50,251 nt of DNA from Cudoniella acicularis (lineage: Eukaryota; Ascomycota; Leotiomycetes; Helotiales; Helotiaceae). The notes below the pieces were generated by a model. It made no database searches. It was not told the origin of the DNA and saw nothing but the letters and a program-made list of their open reading frames with translations. The position numbers were made by a program, and so were the translations under genes. Of the stretch, positions 23,340 to 33,470 are shown one piece after another; position 1 is the stretch's first letter, and each line of letters starts with the position of its first letter. The DNA lies in assembly GCA_013054445.1 (NCBI GenBank), contig JAAMPI010000224.1, forward strand, positions 1-50,251. Direction: 5' to 3'.

Positions 23340-24268
23340 ATCAACTTTCCAAAGCACAGCGCACAAATACCCTCGATGATTTAAGGACCATAATAGAGAC
23401 GCTCTCGACCTTAACCAGCGCTTGTGAGTCTGTCTTAGTAGATATTAGTGTACGAGAGTAGGAGAATGATGCTTTTACTATAGTAAAAGAGATGGGGAAT
23501 ATGCTCATATAGAATAAGTGTTCGTCTAGTACACATTTTCCTTTCTAAGGCTAAGCTAACAGGTTGTTATAGTTCTCGATACTATTAAGAAAACTCCCCT
23601 CTAATCTAGATTTTCTCTTCCGTGCGCACAAGCACGTGGGTACGAGCCAGCCTATATTCGTCCCGGACTAGAATGTGTCTTTCGACCTTAAGTTCAGACG
23701 TGCCGTCTCTATCGATAAATTCGTAGAGATGTTAGTCAAACATCCGAACAAGACAAGGATAGAGAAAGAGATAGGAGAGAAGATAGAGACATGATTTATG
23801 TCAACAAGTTCAATACTCGAATGGACAATTCATACGGTGGAGCAGAAATGGAAAGTTATAAGCCAGGATATAGATGAAGCAGTCGGTCTTGCTATATTCG
23901 ACGTTAAGAAGTTGCGGCAGAGTACGACCATTTTCCATGTCACGGATGTCCTCAGGTTTCTCGAAAGTCAAAGCAAAGGCCAGCTCATCGAAGACCTCCA
24001 AGAATGGGCTCAAAATTGCGACGAGTATGTGTGGATAGGTAGAATTCCTGATGATGGATTAGTGAAGTGGGTAGTGTGGGAAGAACTATATGCGTCGCCT
24101 GCTAGAATTCTTTTAGATCGCTTTATGAGGGCTTACAACCTTGGAATATATCGTGAATGGATGAGAGAAATACAAGAACAACATATCGAGCTGTAAAATA
24201 TCTGTCAGAGGTTCGTCGAGTTTAGGAAGGTCTTAGCAGGGCTGCAAGACGATCTTCTTTCCCATTGA
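23340..24268 (+). pseudogene. Decaying orphan gene with a one-sided gradient of stop codons
   Basis: A single reading frame stays coherent over about 930 nt. Stops fall at 23459, 23510, 23546, 23552, 23570, 23669 and 23792, then 133 open codons (23798-24196), TAA at 24194 and more protein-like sequence to TGA at 24266. Between stops the frame reads as good protein (for example TLDDLRTIIETLSTL and KLPSNLDFLFRAHKH, then CDEYVWIGRIPDDGLVKWV), so this was one gene. Most stops can be reversed by assuming CAA, CAG or CGA. I do not recognise the family; the helix-rich N-terminal part and Trp-rich C-terminal part suggest a soluble fungal protein. It sits between two transposase fragments. A short downstream frame to about 24402 may be its shifted end. 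Confidence 0.6.
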
Positions 24269-24714
24269 TCGAGTTGATTCTTAGGCCGGGAATTCTCTTT
24301 TGGGGGTTTGAAACTGAATCATCCGAAGGCATTATAAAAGCAAAGATACGTGCACTCGTCGATGAAAGGGCTCTGCAGAAACTTTCTGGACTTAGCATAT
24401 AAGATTTGATGAGCTAATATAGTAGTGTACTGTACTTTCAACTCTCTTGCGTTTATTTTCTATCAACTCAGACTGCTGAAGGGGAACTTGAACCATTTGT
24501 ATGTAGTAGCCGTTAGACAGAAATAGCACAAAGTGGCGTACAGTAGAATTTGAAAACGACTTCAGTTCAGAACACTCAGTGATTTTATATTTGCCTTATA
24601 TTTCTACCTGCACTAGTACTGTTTATGGCTGATGACCCACATTAACACACCGCCCCTGGCTCTTGGGTGTCATAGTATAAACTACAGCCTGAGGATCAGC
24701 AAGCATCGGCAGAC

Positions 24715-25290
24715 ATCGGCATATTGTACAGCCCGGTACCGGGAAAGGCGCTCACTTCTGGCAACATTAAAGCAGGGTGGATAAAGGCCAGATTGTATCC
24801 GTTCAACCTAGACAGGGTAGTTAGAGATATCCAGACGCTACTCGCCGAACTAACCGTTCCGAAAGCCGATGAGGTAAAGGTGAGGTCTTGTCCGCAAGAT
24901 GAAGTACTCCAGACGCCAGTGACAGTAGAGGCTCTTACGTCGCTGCATAGCCTAATCGAACAAGATGCTCATACGCTTGATGAGACGAGCAAATTGCGCC
25001 CAAATATCCTTTGCCGAATGTCTCCTTCACGATGAAAATCGACTCTTGTTCAAACAGAACGACGAAGCCAAACGTCGCCGATCGACCGGGTCAATGGTAG
25101 AGAAGGCGAAAGTAATGAGCTATAAGGACATTGTCGAGGCACAAGGGAAGCGTGCTGCGAAAGAAGCTGCAAAGAAGCAGCGGCGGCCACAAGAAGACGT
25201 GGTCGGAAGCGTAAAAGTCCTGCGCCAGTGGAAGCAAAGACTGAAAAGGCACAGAGGACCGAGGCTGTTGAGGATGAGATTGCCGTAGCA
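24715..25290 (+). mobile_element. pogo/Fot1-like transposase C-terminal fragment (copy 2)
   Basis: The first frame (24724-25035) has YSPVPGKALTSGNIKAGW and LYPFNLDRVVRDI, the conserved block near the end of fungal pogo-type transposases. A small deletion near 24990-25000 shifts the frame, and the second frame continues with ISFAECLLHDENRLLF, KVMSYKDIVEAQ and a basic tail. The catalytic DDE core is absent, so the element is dead. Unlike copy 1, it carries few or no RIP-style stops, implying a different age or history. Confidence 0.72.
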
Positions 25291-25461
25291 GGGATGGGAA
25301 ATCACTGCTCTGTTCTCCAACTTTGATGTTGGTCGGTTGATGGAGGTTACGTAGTCTTCCGCGACCTGTCACTGTACAATAAGGTATTGTATTAGTCTAC
25401 GTCATGTTCTCGGCGTAATGGAATAGGAATTGCAATGAATCACCTCCTGCCAGTTATCAGC

Positions 25462-26217
25462 TCAGTCCCCCGCCCTTCTCCAAAAGTCACTGTCATCGTC
25501 AATGTCATAATCATCACCACCACCACCACTATCATCATCATAGCGATAATAATCATCTTGAATATCACTGAAAGATCTGTCGAAGTCCGATTCTTCCACA
25601 TATTCTGTTGTACTAATTGTCCATCCGCGATTCTTCATTTCCCTTCGTATATGATCACTCGGGCCGTCCTCGTACACCTCGACAATGATCTCTTGTAGGG
25701 ACGAAATGGCTCTGAAGCGAGCATCGACCAGCGCCAACGCCTCACCAACGACCTTGGGATAGTCAAGTGCATCGAGCTTCACCTCCATGGCATTAGTGCT
25801 ATGTAGGGACGTTGTAAGCGTGCCCAATCTGGTGCAGTCACTCTGGATCTTCGCGAGAATGCGAACGCTGTCGTCCTCGAGGGTGACATCATGTAGGTCC
25901 AGATAGTGGAATTTGGGGAAGTCGACACAGGTATACAGGATATAGCTTGCGTTGTTGCGGCCAATCTGATCGAGGAACGAGGTTACGTCCTCAGAGGTGC
26001 ACATGGTAAAATCGAAGCGATTCTGGGCGTAGAGTATCGAGCTGGCTTCGAGGTGGACGGTCTTGTTCGCGCGAAGGAGCCCCGGAGTAAGCGCTCGGAG
26101 TTGAGATTGCCCAAACCAGGGGTGTGTTGGACATGCAACGGGTTCTTGAAGTACTAAGAGTTGCTCATATATGTTGTTGCGGAGTTCGCTGGGGAGGCTA
26201 AGGAAGTTGGCTGACAT
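25462..26217 (-). CDS. F-box-like fungal family protein (LPSELRNNIYE type)
   Basis: The frame extends to ATG 26274, but ATG 26217 places MSANFLSLPSELRNNIYEQLL at the N-terminus, which is the usual start for this abundant fungal family (F-box-like / DUF7730-like). The family-typical ALLRANKTVHLEASSILY element (here GLLRANKTVHLEASSILYAQ) follows near residue 55. The remainder is a helical domain, and the last ~45 residues are strongly acidic with Tyr, Asp and Gly, encoded by an ATC/ACC-rich near-microsatellite at 25500-25560. The protein is 251 aa from the shorter start. Function is unknown; F-box relatives recruit targets to SCF ubiquitin ligases, but no SKP1-binding function is proven here. 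Confidence 0.75.
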   Translation of the reverse strand: MSANFLSLPSELRNNIYEQLLVLQEPVACPTHPWFGQSQLRALTPGLLRANKTVHLEASSILYAQNRFDFTMCTSEDVTSFLDQIGRNNASYILYTCVDFPKFHYLDLHDVTLEDDSVRILAKIQSDCTRLGTLTTSLHSTNAMEVKLDALDYPKVVGEALALVDARFRAISSLQEIIVEVYEDGPSDHIRREMKNRGWTISTTEYVEESDFDRSFSDIQDDYYRYDDDSGGGGDDYDIDDDSDFWRRAGD

Positions 26218-26274
26218 GTCTATTAATGGTTGTAGGCTCTTGATGCCTCGTTCGCTGTGAGATTCAGTCAACAC

Positions 26275-27732
26275 TTGTTCACAAGCTGTGGATTGCAGAC
26301 GCTGTATTCAAAGGGGATCGATAGCAACGAGCACGTTAGCGTTAGTCGGGCTGACCGTAAAACTTTTCAGCCACAGTAGGGCTGTATAGGCGGCGATGTT
26401 TTTCCTTAAAGCAGCGAGTTCTTTGTTGAAGAAAAGTGGCTAGTTTTGTTGCCACGGAGGAGCTGCGTTTTCTCTGCTTTTGCATGTTGGATTTCATGGT
26501 GAGACCTCTAATGTATCCAATTGCCGTTTCATGAAAGGGATGTTTGGTCTTGAAGATCTAGGGTTAAGAATTTCAGATGAGATCAAGAATGTTAAAAGCA
26601 GAGCATAGCCATTCATAAAAGTCTACAAGGATAAATACCTAATAACCAAGCAACTAAAATTCAAGTGCCGTAAAGTCATACGGCCCATATATTACCGTAG
26701 AGTTGTAAATTCCAGTATTTTATGACTAGGGAATTTGCAGAAATAATATCAAGGTTATGTGTTTTACGCAGACACATTGTATACTATATGATCTTCAGTA
26801 TATGCAAGTGAGTGATATAGTTGGAATAATCAGCCTGAATTAGAGCAGAGCTCCTGCCGGTCTAAACAAGGTCTTGATCGCCTAAACCTGTCAGTGCCCA
26901 CTCGGTCAGTTACCAAGTAATGCACTTGCAGCAAATGTTGGTGGCGGTTGTGGTATTGGAAATCACTTAGCGCCACCATAGTATTTAGTTTGTGTAACCA
27001 CTGAATTGAGTGTGGTAGGTGCGAATATCAAGTCTCAACTGCGCCGTATGCAATGCAGGTTTGGGGCAGAAAAACTGTGGAGGCTCGGTGCAGATTTCCC
27101 GAAATATCTTCAACGTTTGAGTAACGACATCCAAACCACAACTTGCAGACTGGAAAATGTTTCCATTTCATGGCCCTGTTGACAGGCGAATCCTGTAGCT
27201 CCCCTGGGCTGTGCCCGAAAACTTAAAGTTGCATGAGAAGGAGCTCTCGTTACCATCGCATGTTAATTTTGGTCTAGTAATGCTGTAATGCTGGCGCAGG
27301 GTTTTTGATACCCCATCCATATCTATGGAAAAGAGGTCGCTGCACGGTAGTATCATCATCGCCCCACACTTTCCACATTGAAAAAATAATATGCAACATT
27401 AGCGACTTGTTTCTCCTTCGGCAAGGCTTTCGCTACTCTAATGCACGCATAGAATCGTCTTGCGGCAACAGATTCCTTCCACCTCGTTAGTGGCAGTCTT
27501 TGAGCACCTTAATTTTAAAGCCACTCTGGCACAGAAAAAGAGACCGCTGGTACCCATAGCTCAATTTTATTCCTTCTCCCACTATTTTCATTCGAGAAAT
27601 CACTTGGTGATCCATCGATCAAAGGGCATAAATCCTCCGAATACATCTTTTTCAGCCCATTTGATATCATTTATATTAAAAGAAACTCCAACAGCGACTC
27701 CCTCACCCAAGCAAATTGCAGCCTTACTGGCA
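26275..27732. other. Divergent intergenic region without recognised genes
   Basis: About 1.45 kb lies between the starts of the F-box-like gene and the rhodopsin-like gene. All frames are short. Base composition is AT-rich around 26560-26850. I see no transposon protein match, terminal repeat or RNA gene. Confidence 0.4.
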
Positions 27733-29064
27733 ATGGACAAAGATGACAAGAGAACTGCCTTCATTGTCGGCAACGCAGTATGCCTTGCCTATGCATTTGT
27801 TTCTATTCTCTTGAAATTTGCATCACGACGCATTGCCCGTGCTAAAATTTGTACTGACGACTATTTGATTGTGGTTTCCATGGTAAGGAATCTCTTTCTG
27901 CTTATTTCAGATTTTTGGAATGCTAATTTGATCTCTTAGCTTGTGACTACAGTGTATGCATCCCTCTTGTTTGATATGACCCAATATGGCATGGGACCCC
28001 ATGTTTGGGGGATCACGAATCCGAAAAATTTCTCACAGGTAACGAATACCCTCCATTTCACCTATCTGTTGAATTATTTACCAATGAAACACTTTTAGTT
28101 ATCGTTATCGGCCGAGACGACTTACGGCGTTTCTATTCCAGTGACCAAGCTATCAATACTATTCCTCTACCACCGAATCTTTCCTTAGCCATGGTTCAAT
28201 CATACTTTTGTTGTTCTAGGAGGATTTATCGTCGCGTACAGTTTGGCGTCAGTCTTTGGAGATATTTTCCAATGCGTGCCTATTAGCTCTATTTGGGGAG
28301 AGAGCCCGCCAACGTTCTGCATCAACTATCCCGTCCTAATCATTTCGACTGGTATTATCAACATTGTTACTGACATCACTCTGCTGGGACTCCCCATGCC
28401 ATTGTTGTGGCAGCTACAATTGCCAACTGCAAGAAAGCAATTGCTCACTGGTTTGTTCCTGATGGGTGGTTTGTAAGTGTTGAATTGCCCTTCCTTGAGA
28501 GATACAACTTATTTTCTAATATTACCACAGCGTCTGCATCGTCAGTATCGTCCGTCTCTTCTTTGTTAACAAAGTTGGCAACACCGAGAACCCTAGCTGT
28601 AGGCTACCCCCCACGCCCCTTGTCTTAATACTGTCGTCTCCCGTGTTTCTTTTCTCTTCTCCGCCCTTAAACAGCGGTTTCCATACGATACACAGTCCAC
28701 ACATGGTAGCCGAGGCGTGCCAAGCTAACATACCACAAAAGGGGACTACATTCTTCCATCTACTCTTTCCCACCTCGAATGTTGCGTCGCCATAATATCC
28801 GCGTGTTTACCTACCTACCGCCCACTGGTTAGCAGTATGATTTCCGGCAAGGACGCCCGTACCCAACCCCACACCTCCAAAGCAGCGAAGTCATATGGAT
28901 CTGCGAAAGATTCTCCGGCTACTCCTTTGCGTAGTCTCTATGTGCAGCGCAGTGAGCAAAGCGTTGGCTCTGTTTTGCGCTCCGAAGATGATGAGAGCAA
29001 TTGTTTTCAAAGGGTGGTGCTACTACTAATACGCGTGTTCTCCACAATGGTGCAATCTAGTTAG
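27733..29064 (+). pseudogene. SAT4-type rhodopsin-domain membrane protein with one in-frame stop
   Basis: Five exons (27733-27882, 27940-28038, 28099-28472, 28531-28598, 28742-29064) total 1014 nt, an exact multiple of three, with proper GT..AG borders. The last intron (143 nt) has a GCTAAC branch site near 28723. The product has the seven-helix SAT4/rhodopsin-like layout: FVSILLKFASRRIA, ETTYGVSIPVTKLSILFLYHRIFP, VVLGGFIVAYSLASVFGDIF, NIVTDITLLGLPMPLLWQLQ, GGFVCIVSIVRLFF and AIISACLPTYRPLV. The only lesion is TAG at 28186-28188, between RIFP and WFNHT. Fungal members are plasma-membrane proteins of mostly unknown signalling role. With the stop, translation would end after about 112 residues. 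It may be a very young pseudogene, a sequencing error, or an allele. Confidence 0.82.
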
Positions 29065-30745
29065 GGACAAATACCGGAGAGATTTGTGTTATGAATTCTT
29101 TTCATTCTTCTGCTTAGATTGGTGATGAAAATAGCTGGTGAGCAAGAAATTGGAATCTATAAGAGGGGGAAAAAAGGGGAAGTGGGGTAGTGGTTAAAAT
29201 ATAGGGAGGTAGACGCCGTAAATTTAGCGTTGTTGTGCTGATTGCTTGAACGCTTTTTAGTTGGCCCGCCGAGAACTAGTGGAATTAAGCTACTTCCTTA
29301 AATAAGCTGTGCAGATGGCGCTTTTACGATAGAAAATCAAATTCGTGTTGAGAGAATACAGGGGTAAGTATTCTACAGTGCCAAAAGGCAAGAGCTCGCC
29401 TCGCGCCCCTCCCCCTTTTCTTTCTTTTAACAAACACAACGAGATGTCACAATAGAACGCGACAGAGGTGTAACGATCGCAAATTGTGACACCTTTTGTG
29501 ATGCGCCACTCTCCTTGACACTCAAAATTGCTGTCAGGGCGCGCGCACCTCGACCTCGACACCGCGCCACGATACAACGCGACACCCCTTTTGATCTGGA
29601 CACGGAAGGAGCATTTCTAACAATGCAACGCAACGCAACCCCCACACTACGACATGCCACAATAAAACGCAGGTTCTGATTTAAGCACGGAAAGGATTCG
29701 AGGTGCATATTCATTTGGCGAGCCGAGGGAAGTAGTAGCCAAACTCCTTGCGCAAGTTCCGGACCTCACGAAATTGAGTCCACGAATTGCATTTCAAAAA
29801 TAGTATTTGTGGCATAACAAGAAGGTTCGAAGAAAAAAAAAACCAGTTGCACATCATTGCGATTGGTTTGGAGGCAAGTAAGTAGTAAATATTTTGAAGT
29901 GTTCGAGGAGTCTTCTTCGGTGTGCGTTGGATTGGCTGAGCAAGAGTTTAACCTAATACCACCTTGAAAATCTTCTCGATACGACCCCTAAAATCACGTT
30001 GAAACTTTTTGGGGGAAGTTAGGAAGTATGGAGAGGCAATTTTATTACCTAGTACTTGTCTAAAGGAATTAAAGATCCATGTGACATACCCAAAGGTCGG
30101 CGTGTTTCGAGTCACTGTATATATTTAATAGTGTTTCCTGTTGTGCTCCTGATTACCATAATGCATTCTGCTATTTGGGCTCATTCGATTAGTTAGAGGT
30201 CATTTAGTCTGAAAGCGAGGGTGAATAAATCCTTGAAACCTAGTCAGAAAGAAAGTCGTTCAACATTCAGCGACCCCACGATTTATTAATCCGCAACACT
30301 TCAAAGAATTATCGCTATTTTATTGTAATTTATCATTCAAGTGAAACTATTATGATTTCAGGAATTTATAATCTCTCGCACTAGCCTAACTGTTGTCTTG
30401 AATTTGACATTATTAAATTAGTTTGAAGTGTTATGGGTAACATTTCACGGGATAGGTTGCTAAACGATTCAAAAAACAACCATCAGATGTTGTGAGTGTA
30501 GCAGATTTGTAACGTACTTTACACTCGTACTGTCATTTACGCGCATTTTGTATATCATTCACGTCAAATTGAAAGGTTAATAGACATTGCAACCTGGTCA
30601 GAAAACATATAAATATTGCTCCTTTCTCCTATCCTCTTGAACCTTTCTTTCCTTTTACACGTCCCGCAAAATTGCAAAAATACTCCTGTTCGCAACCTTC
30701 CAAGTTCACCAAGCAAGCAATATCCGAACCCAGCAAAAAAAAACT
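29065..30745. other. Intergenic region, AT-rich, with short dispersed repeats
   Basis: About 1.7 kb without a convincing gene. It contains three copies of a 16-bp motif (see the repeat entry) and long AT-rich tracts at 30280-30640. The last ~100 bp, ending in a poly-A stretch just before ATG 30746, is the probable leader of the next gene. Confidence 0.4.
29445..29670. repeat. Three dispersed copies of a CACRATARAACGC motif
   Basis: Near-identical motifs occur at 29448-29460 (CACAATAGAACGC), 29568-29580 (CACGATACAACGC) and 29658-29670 (CACAATAAAACGC), spaced 120 and 90 bp. Each of the first two is followed by GACA. Between them lies an AACGCAACGCAACCC stretch. This may be a decayed minisatellite. 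Confidence 0.5.
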
Positions 30746-32219
30746 ATGACTTACGTTTATTTCCCTAAAGACCCAGGTCATCTCCATCCCACTCCTGCCT
30801 TGTTGGATAATATCGCCTCGTGTTTCAACGCCCACGCAGCTGGACCTGTTACAATCCACCATCGAGAATCTGAACTCTGCATCTTCACCTCGAAATTTAG
30901 AGAGAACGATCAAGAAAGCCATATCCCCTCAATGACGCACTGGCTGGCTCGCCTCTCTCTCGCAACCAGAAAAAATACCATGCATCTCGACACCATGAAA
31001 AAAATGGTAACGATTGCAAGGGGCGCCGAGATGTCACCACTTATTCCGCTTGAGGTTTACTGTGGATTCGTGGATGACGGAAGGGGAAATAATCTTGAGT
31101 TCTGGATGGAGTATACGGAGCTCGGAGCCGTGTTTCTGGACACCATCTGGCATAAGCTAGATAATCCAGTCCAAGCACAGATTGTAGAAGCTGTCGCAGA
31201 TGCTATGCCCTTATTCCAGCAAATTACCCTCGACGAAGACTACGTCCAGTACTTTCTCTGCGGTACGCCTTTCGACGATGGATCACCGAAGGTTTATTTG
31301 GACCCCAAAATGAAGGTAGGTTTGCTTCATGCAACACTCAATTATCGAACTCGACAGTTTTTCGTCAGTGGTAAATCTTGTATTGAAGGCAAGGTGAAGC
31401 CATTGTTAGGCGGTCCACGCCTGGGGCATTTCGAAGACATGGCAGTTTTCTTAGCTGGAATTATTGACGACATCAACGCTGACATGAAAACCGAGACTTC
31501 ATTCCTCAAGCTAGCACCCGATGGCGACGGCGTTATGGTGAAATTTCTTAACACCGACGAGGAACTCCAAAACCTCCACTTCACTGCTCGCGAACTCGAC
31601 ACACTACAAAATCGGGTAGTGCTCTGCCACAATGCCATCGATCCAAGCAATATCCTCGTAAAAATCGATGAAAATAAGAAAATAAAGTTGGTTGGCATCA
31701 CAAACTGGCAGTACGCTGGTTTCTACCATCTTATTTACGAGTACGCTGTTTCTTTCTGCAGGAAAAATATTTGGTGACAGTGACAGTCGGCGTCGAGCGT
31801 GGTACGAAAGTCTCGGGGAATATATGGAAAGATTCATCTCAAAATTTATGACTGTCGAAGGAATCACCATGTGGAAGTTCGTCGAGGCAATGGTAGGAAT
31901 GCATAAGAGTGAGAAGAGAGTGTTGAGGGAACTGGAGCGAGAACGAGAATTGGGGTCGGATAGCGAGGATATATTGTTGGAAAAGGAGAGGTTTGAGGAG
32001 AGTGAGACTAGAAATGGCTCGGAGTCTGTTGGTCGCAAGGGGATATCGAAGCGAAAACGAGAGGTAGGATCGAATTATCAGGAAAGGGCTTTTGAGAGGA
32101 AGAAGCATCAGGAAATTGAGACTGGAAAGGTTTATATTATAATTTGTGATGACGACGATGATGCCGTCGACGAAAGCGATGATGGCAGGCGTTGTGCTGT
32201 TGGTTTGAAAGCTAAGTGA
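30746..32219 (+). pseudogene. APH-like phosphotransferase-fold protein, frame broken once; degenerate catalytic motifs
   Basis: The first frame (30746-31777) and second frame (to 32219) join cleanly if one A is removed from the AAAAA run at 31763-31767, giving about 490 aa. The fold is that of aminoglycoside/choline-kinase-like phosphotransferases widespread in fungi: VLCHNAIDPSNILV sits where HGDLxxxNIL is expected, and VGITNWQYAGFY where IIDWExAG is expected. The C-terminus is charged and probably disordered, ending in an acidic run and a Lys-rich tail. Both the catalytic aspartate of HGD and the metal-binding aspartate of IDWE are replaced, so this looks like an inactive relative even if the frame is intact. 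No intron resolves the break: the GTACGC..TGCAG candidates are 21 or 51 nt and do not change frame. Confidence 0.65.
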
Positions 32220-32748
32220 TAGCTTAAGGTTGAAGTGTCCAGGGATTAAAGCATCTTGGCTTATTTATTCTATTGATAGGGTATGTAGTAATTACCTTCT
32301 GCTTTCTAGATATTCTGCATCCAATCATTGCAACAATCGCTAACTTGTAATAAGAGGATCTTACGTGAATCATGCGATCGCGCTTCGCAACCATGCCAAA
32401 ACACTAAATAAAAAAAAGTACCTAAGTAGCATAAACCTAGAAACAAGATCGAAAGTCCTCATTTTATTCATTTTCGGTGATATCCCACAGTCGTAGAGTA
32501 TTTATTCTTTGAAGCGCTGTGGATGACTTTCTGGTGTGGACTGTTGCCAACCACCGTTCATAACAGCGAAGAAAAAGACAACAACAATCAGCTAATCTTG
32601 GTTCATAGGAAAGTCACAAAGCCATGATGCAGCATACGTAAAACCAGGAAAACCGACAAAGCCGAGAACACAAAGCTTTGTCCTCCCTCCAACCCCCCTT
32701 TCCCGTAAACAATCCGAACCGCACAAGAACAGTCCTATACCAAGCCTC
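32220..32748. other. Intergenic region
   Basis: This is the 3' flank of the APH-like gene and the upstream part of the small secreted-protein gene. No gene is visible; a short homopurine A-run lies near 32409. Confidence 0.4.
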
Positions 32749-32755
32749 TATAAAA
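32749..32755 (+). promoter_or_regulatory. Probable TATA box of the small secreted-protein gene
   Basis: A perfect TATAAAA lies 116 bp upstream of ATG 32871, and the intervening stretch is C-rich with pyrimidine-rich patches typical of fungal leader sequences. Confidence 0.45.
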
Positions 32756-32870
32756 TGCCCTTTACTTCTCTCAGATCCATCAACTGGTGCCCTACCCTGT
32801 TCTACCCCAACCAATCTAACCCACGTCGACGCATTTAAACACAACCGTAGCTAAACATTACCAAGGTAAG

Positions 32871-33071
32871 ATGCATTTCAGCACCACAGCCATGATCGCG
32901 CTTCTCACGGGTGCGCTGCTGAATACAACAGTTGCAGCGTCACCAACACAGAGAAGTGTTACAACCCAGGAAAGCGGTGTCACCGTAGTGAGTATCCCCT
33001 GCTACCAAAGTGGGATATTCTTCATAGAATATAATGAGACGGCGGAGGTGCCTGATGGCTTCGAATTGTAG
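32871..33071 (+). CDS. Possible small secreted protein (66 aa)
   Basis: The 66-residue frame starts with a good signal peptide: a short polar start, hydrophobic AMIALLTGALL and an alanine-containing cleavage region near residues 22-24. The mature part would be about 43 residues with a single cysteine (PCYQSGIFFIEY). A TATA box lies upstream. A GTGAGT..CATAG pair within the frame (40 nt, 32985-33024) could be an intron, but splicing it gives no better protein. I do not recognise a family. Small secreted proteins are common in plant-associated fungi; no function is claimed. Confidence 0.5.
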   Translation: MHFSTTAMIALLTGALLNTTVAASPTQRSVTTQESGVTVVSIPCYQSGIFFIEYNETAEVPDGFEL

Positions 33072-33470
33072 GTGGGTTTATTCAGCAACAGGTAAGGGAC
33101 CTGATAGTTCGGCACAACGAGGTTTGATAAACCGTTGAAACACAGTAAAGCCACTATCGTGATAATATAGAAAATATATTTCATTTGAAAAACAATTATA
33201 AGGATTTTGGTTCGTGAGAATGTGGAAGTACAATGTTGATTAACTTATACAATAGTAATTGGAGAAGTAAATAAATACTAAAGAGGTAGGGAAACAAAGT
33301 AATGGAAAATAGTGTTCTAGTTGTCAGCTGTAAACAAAAGCGAACAATTGTATAAGTTGAGAGGCAACCATAATGCAAAAGTACCACTTGGAAATAATAT
33401 GGAAACAAAGCCACTGATAGATCAAATCGAAGTCAGCGTTGGCTCAAGATTGGTGATTGTATTTTTATGC

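Noticed and set aside
31741..31761. A 21-nt GTACGC..CAG segment as an intron in the APH-like gene
   Set aside because: It is far too short to splice, is a multiple of three so does not repair the frame, and lies just after conserved coding residues.
31711..31761. A 51-nt GTACGC..CAG segment as an intron in the APH-like gene
   Set aside because: It does not change frame and would remove the conserved YAGFY segment.
32985..33024. GTGAGT..CATAG 40-nt intron in the small secreted-protein gene
   Set aside because: Splicing gives a longer arginine-rich tail without better protein character; the unspliced frame is simpler.
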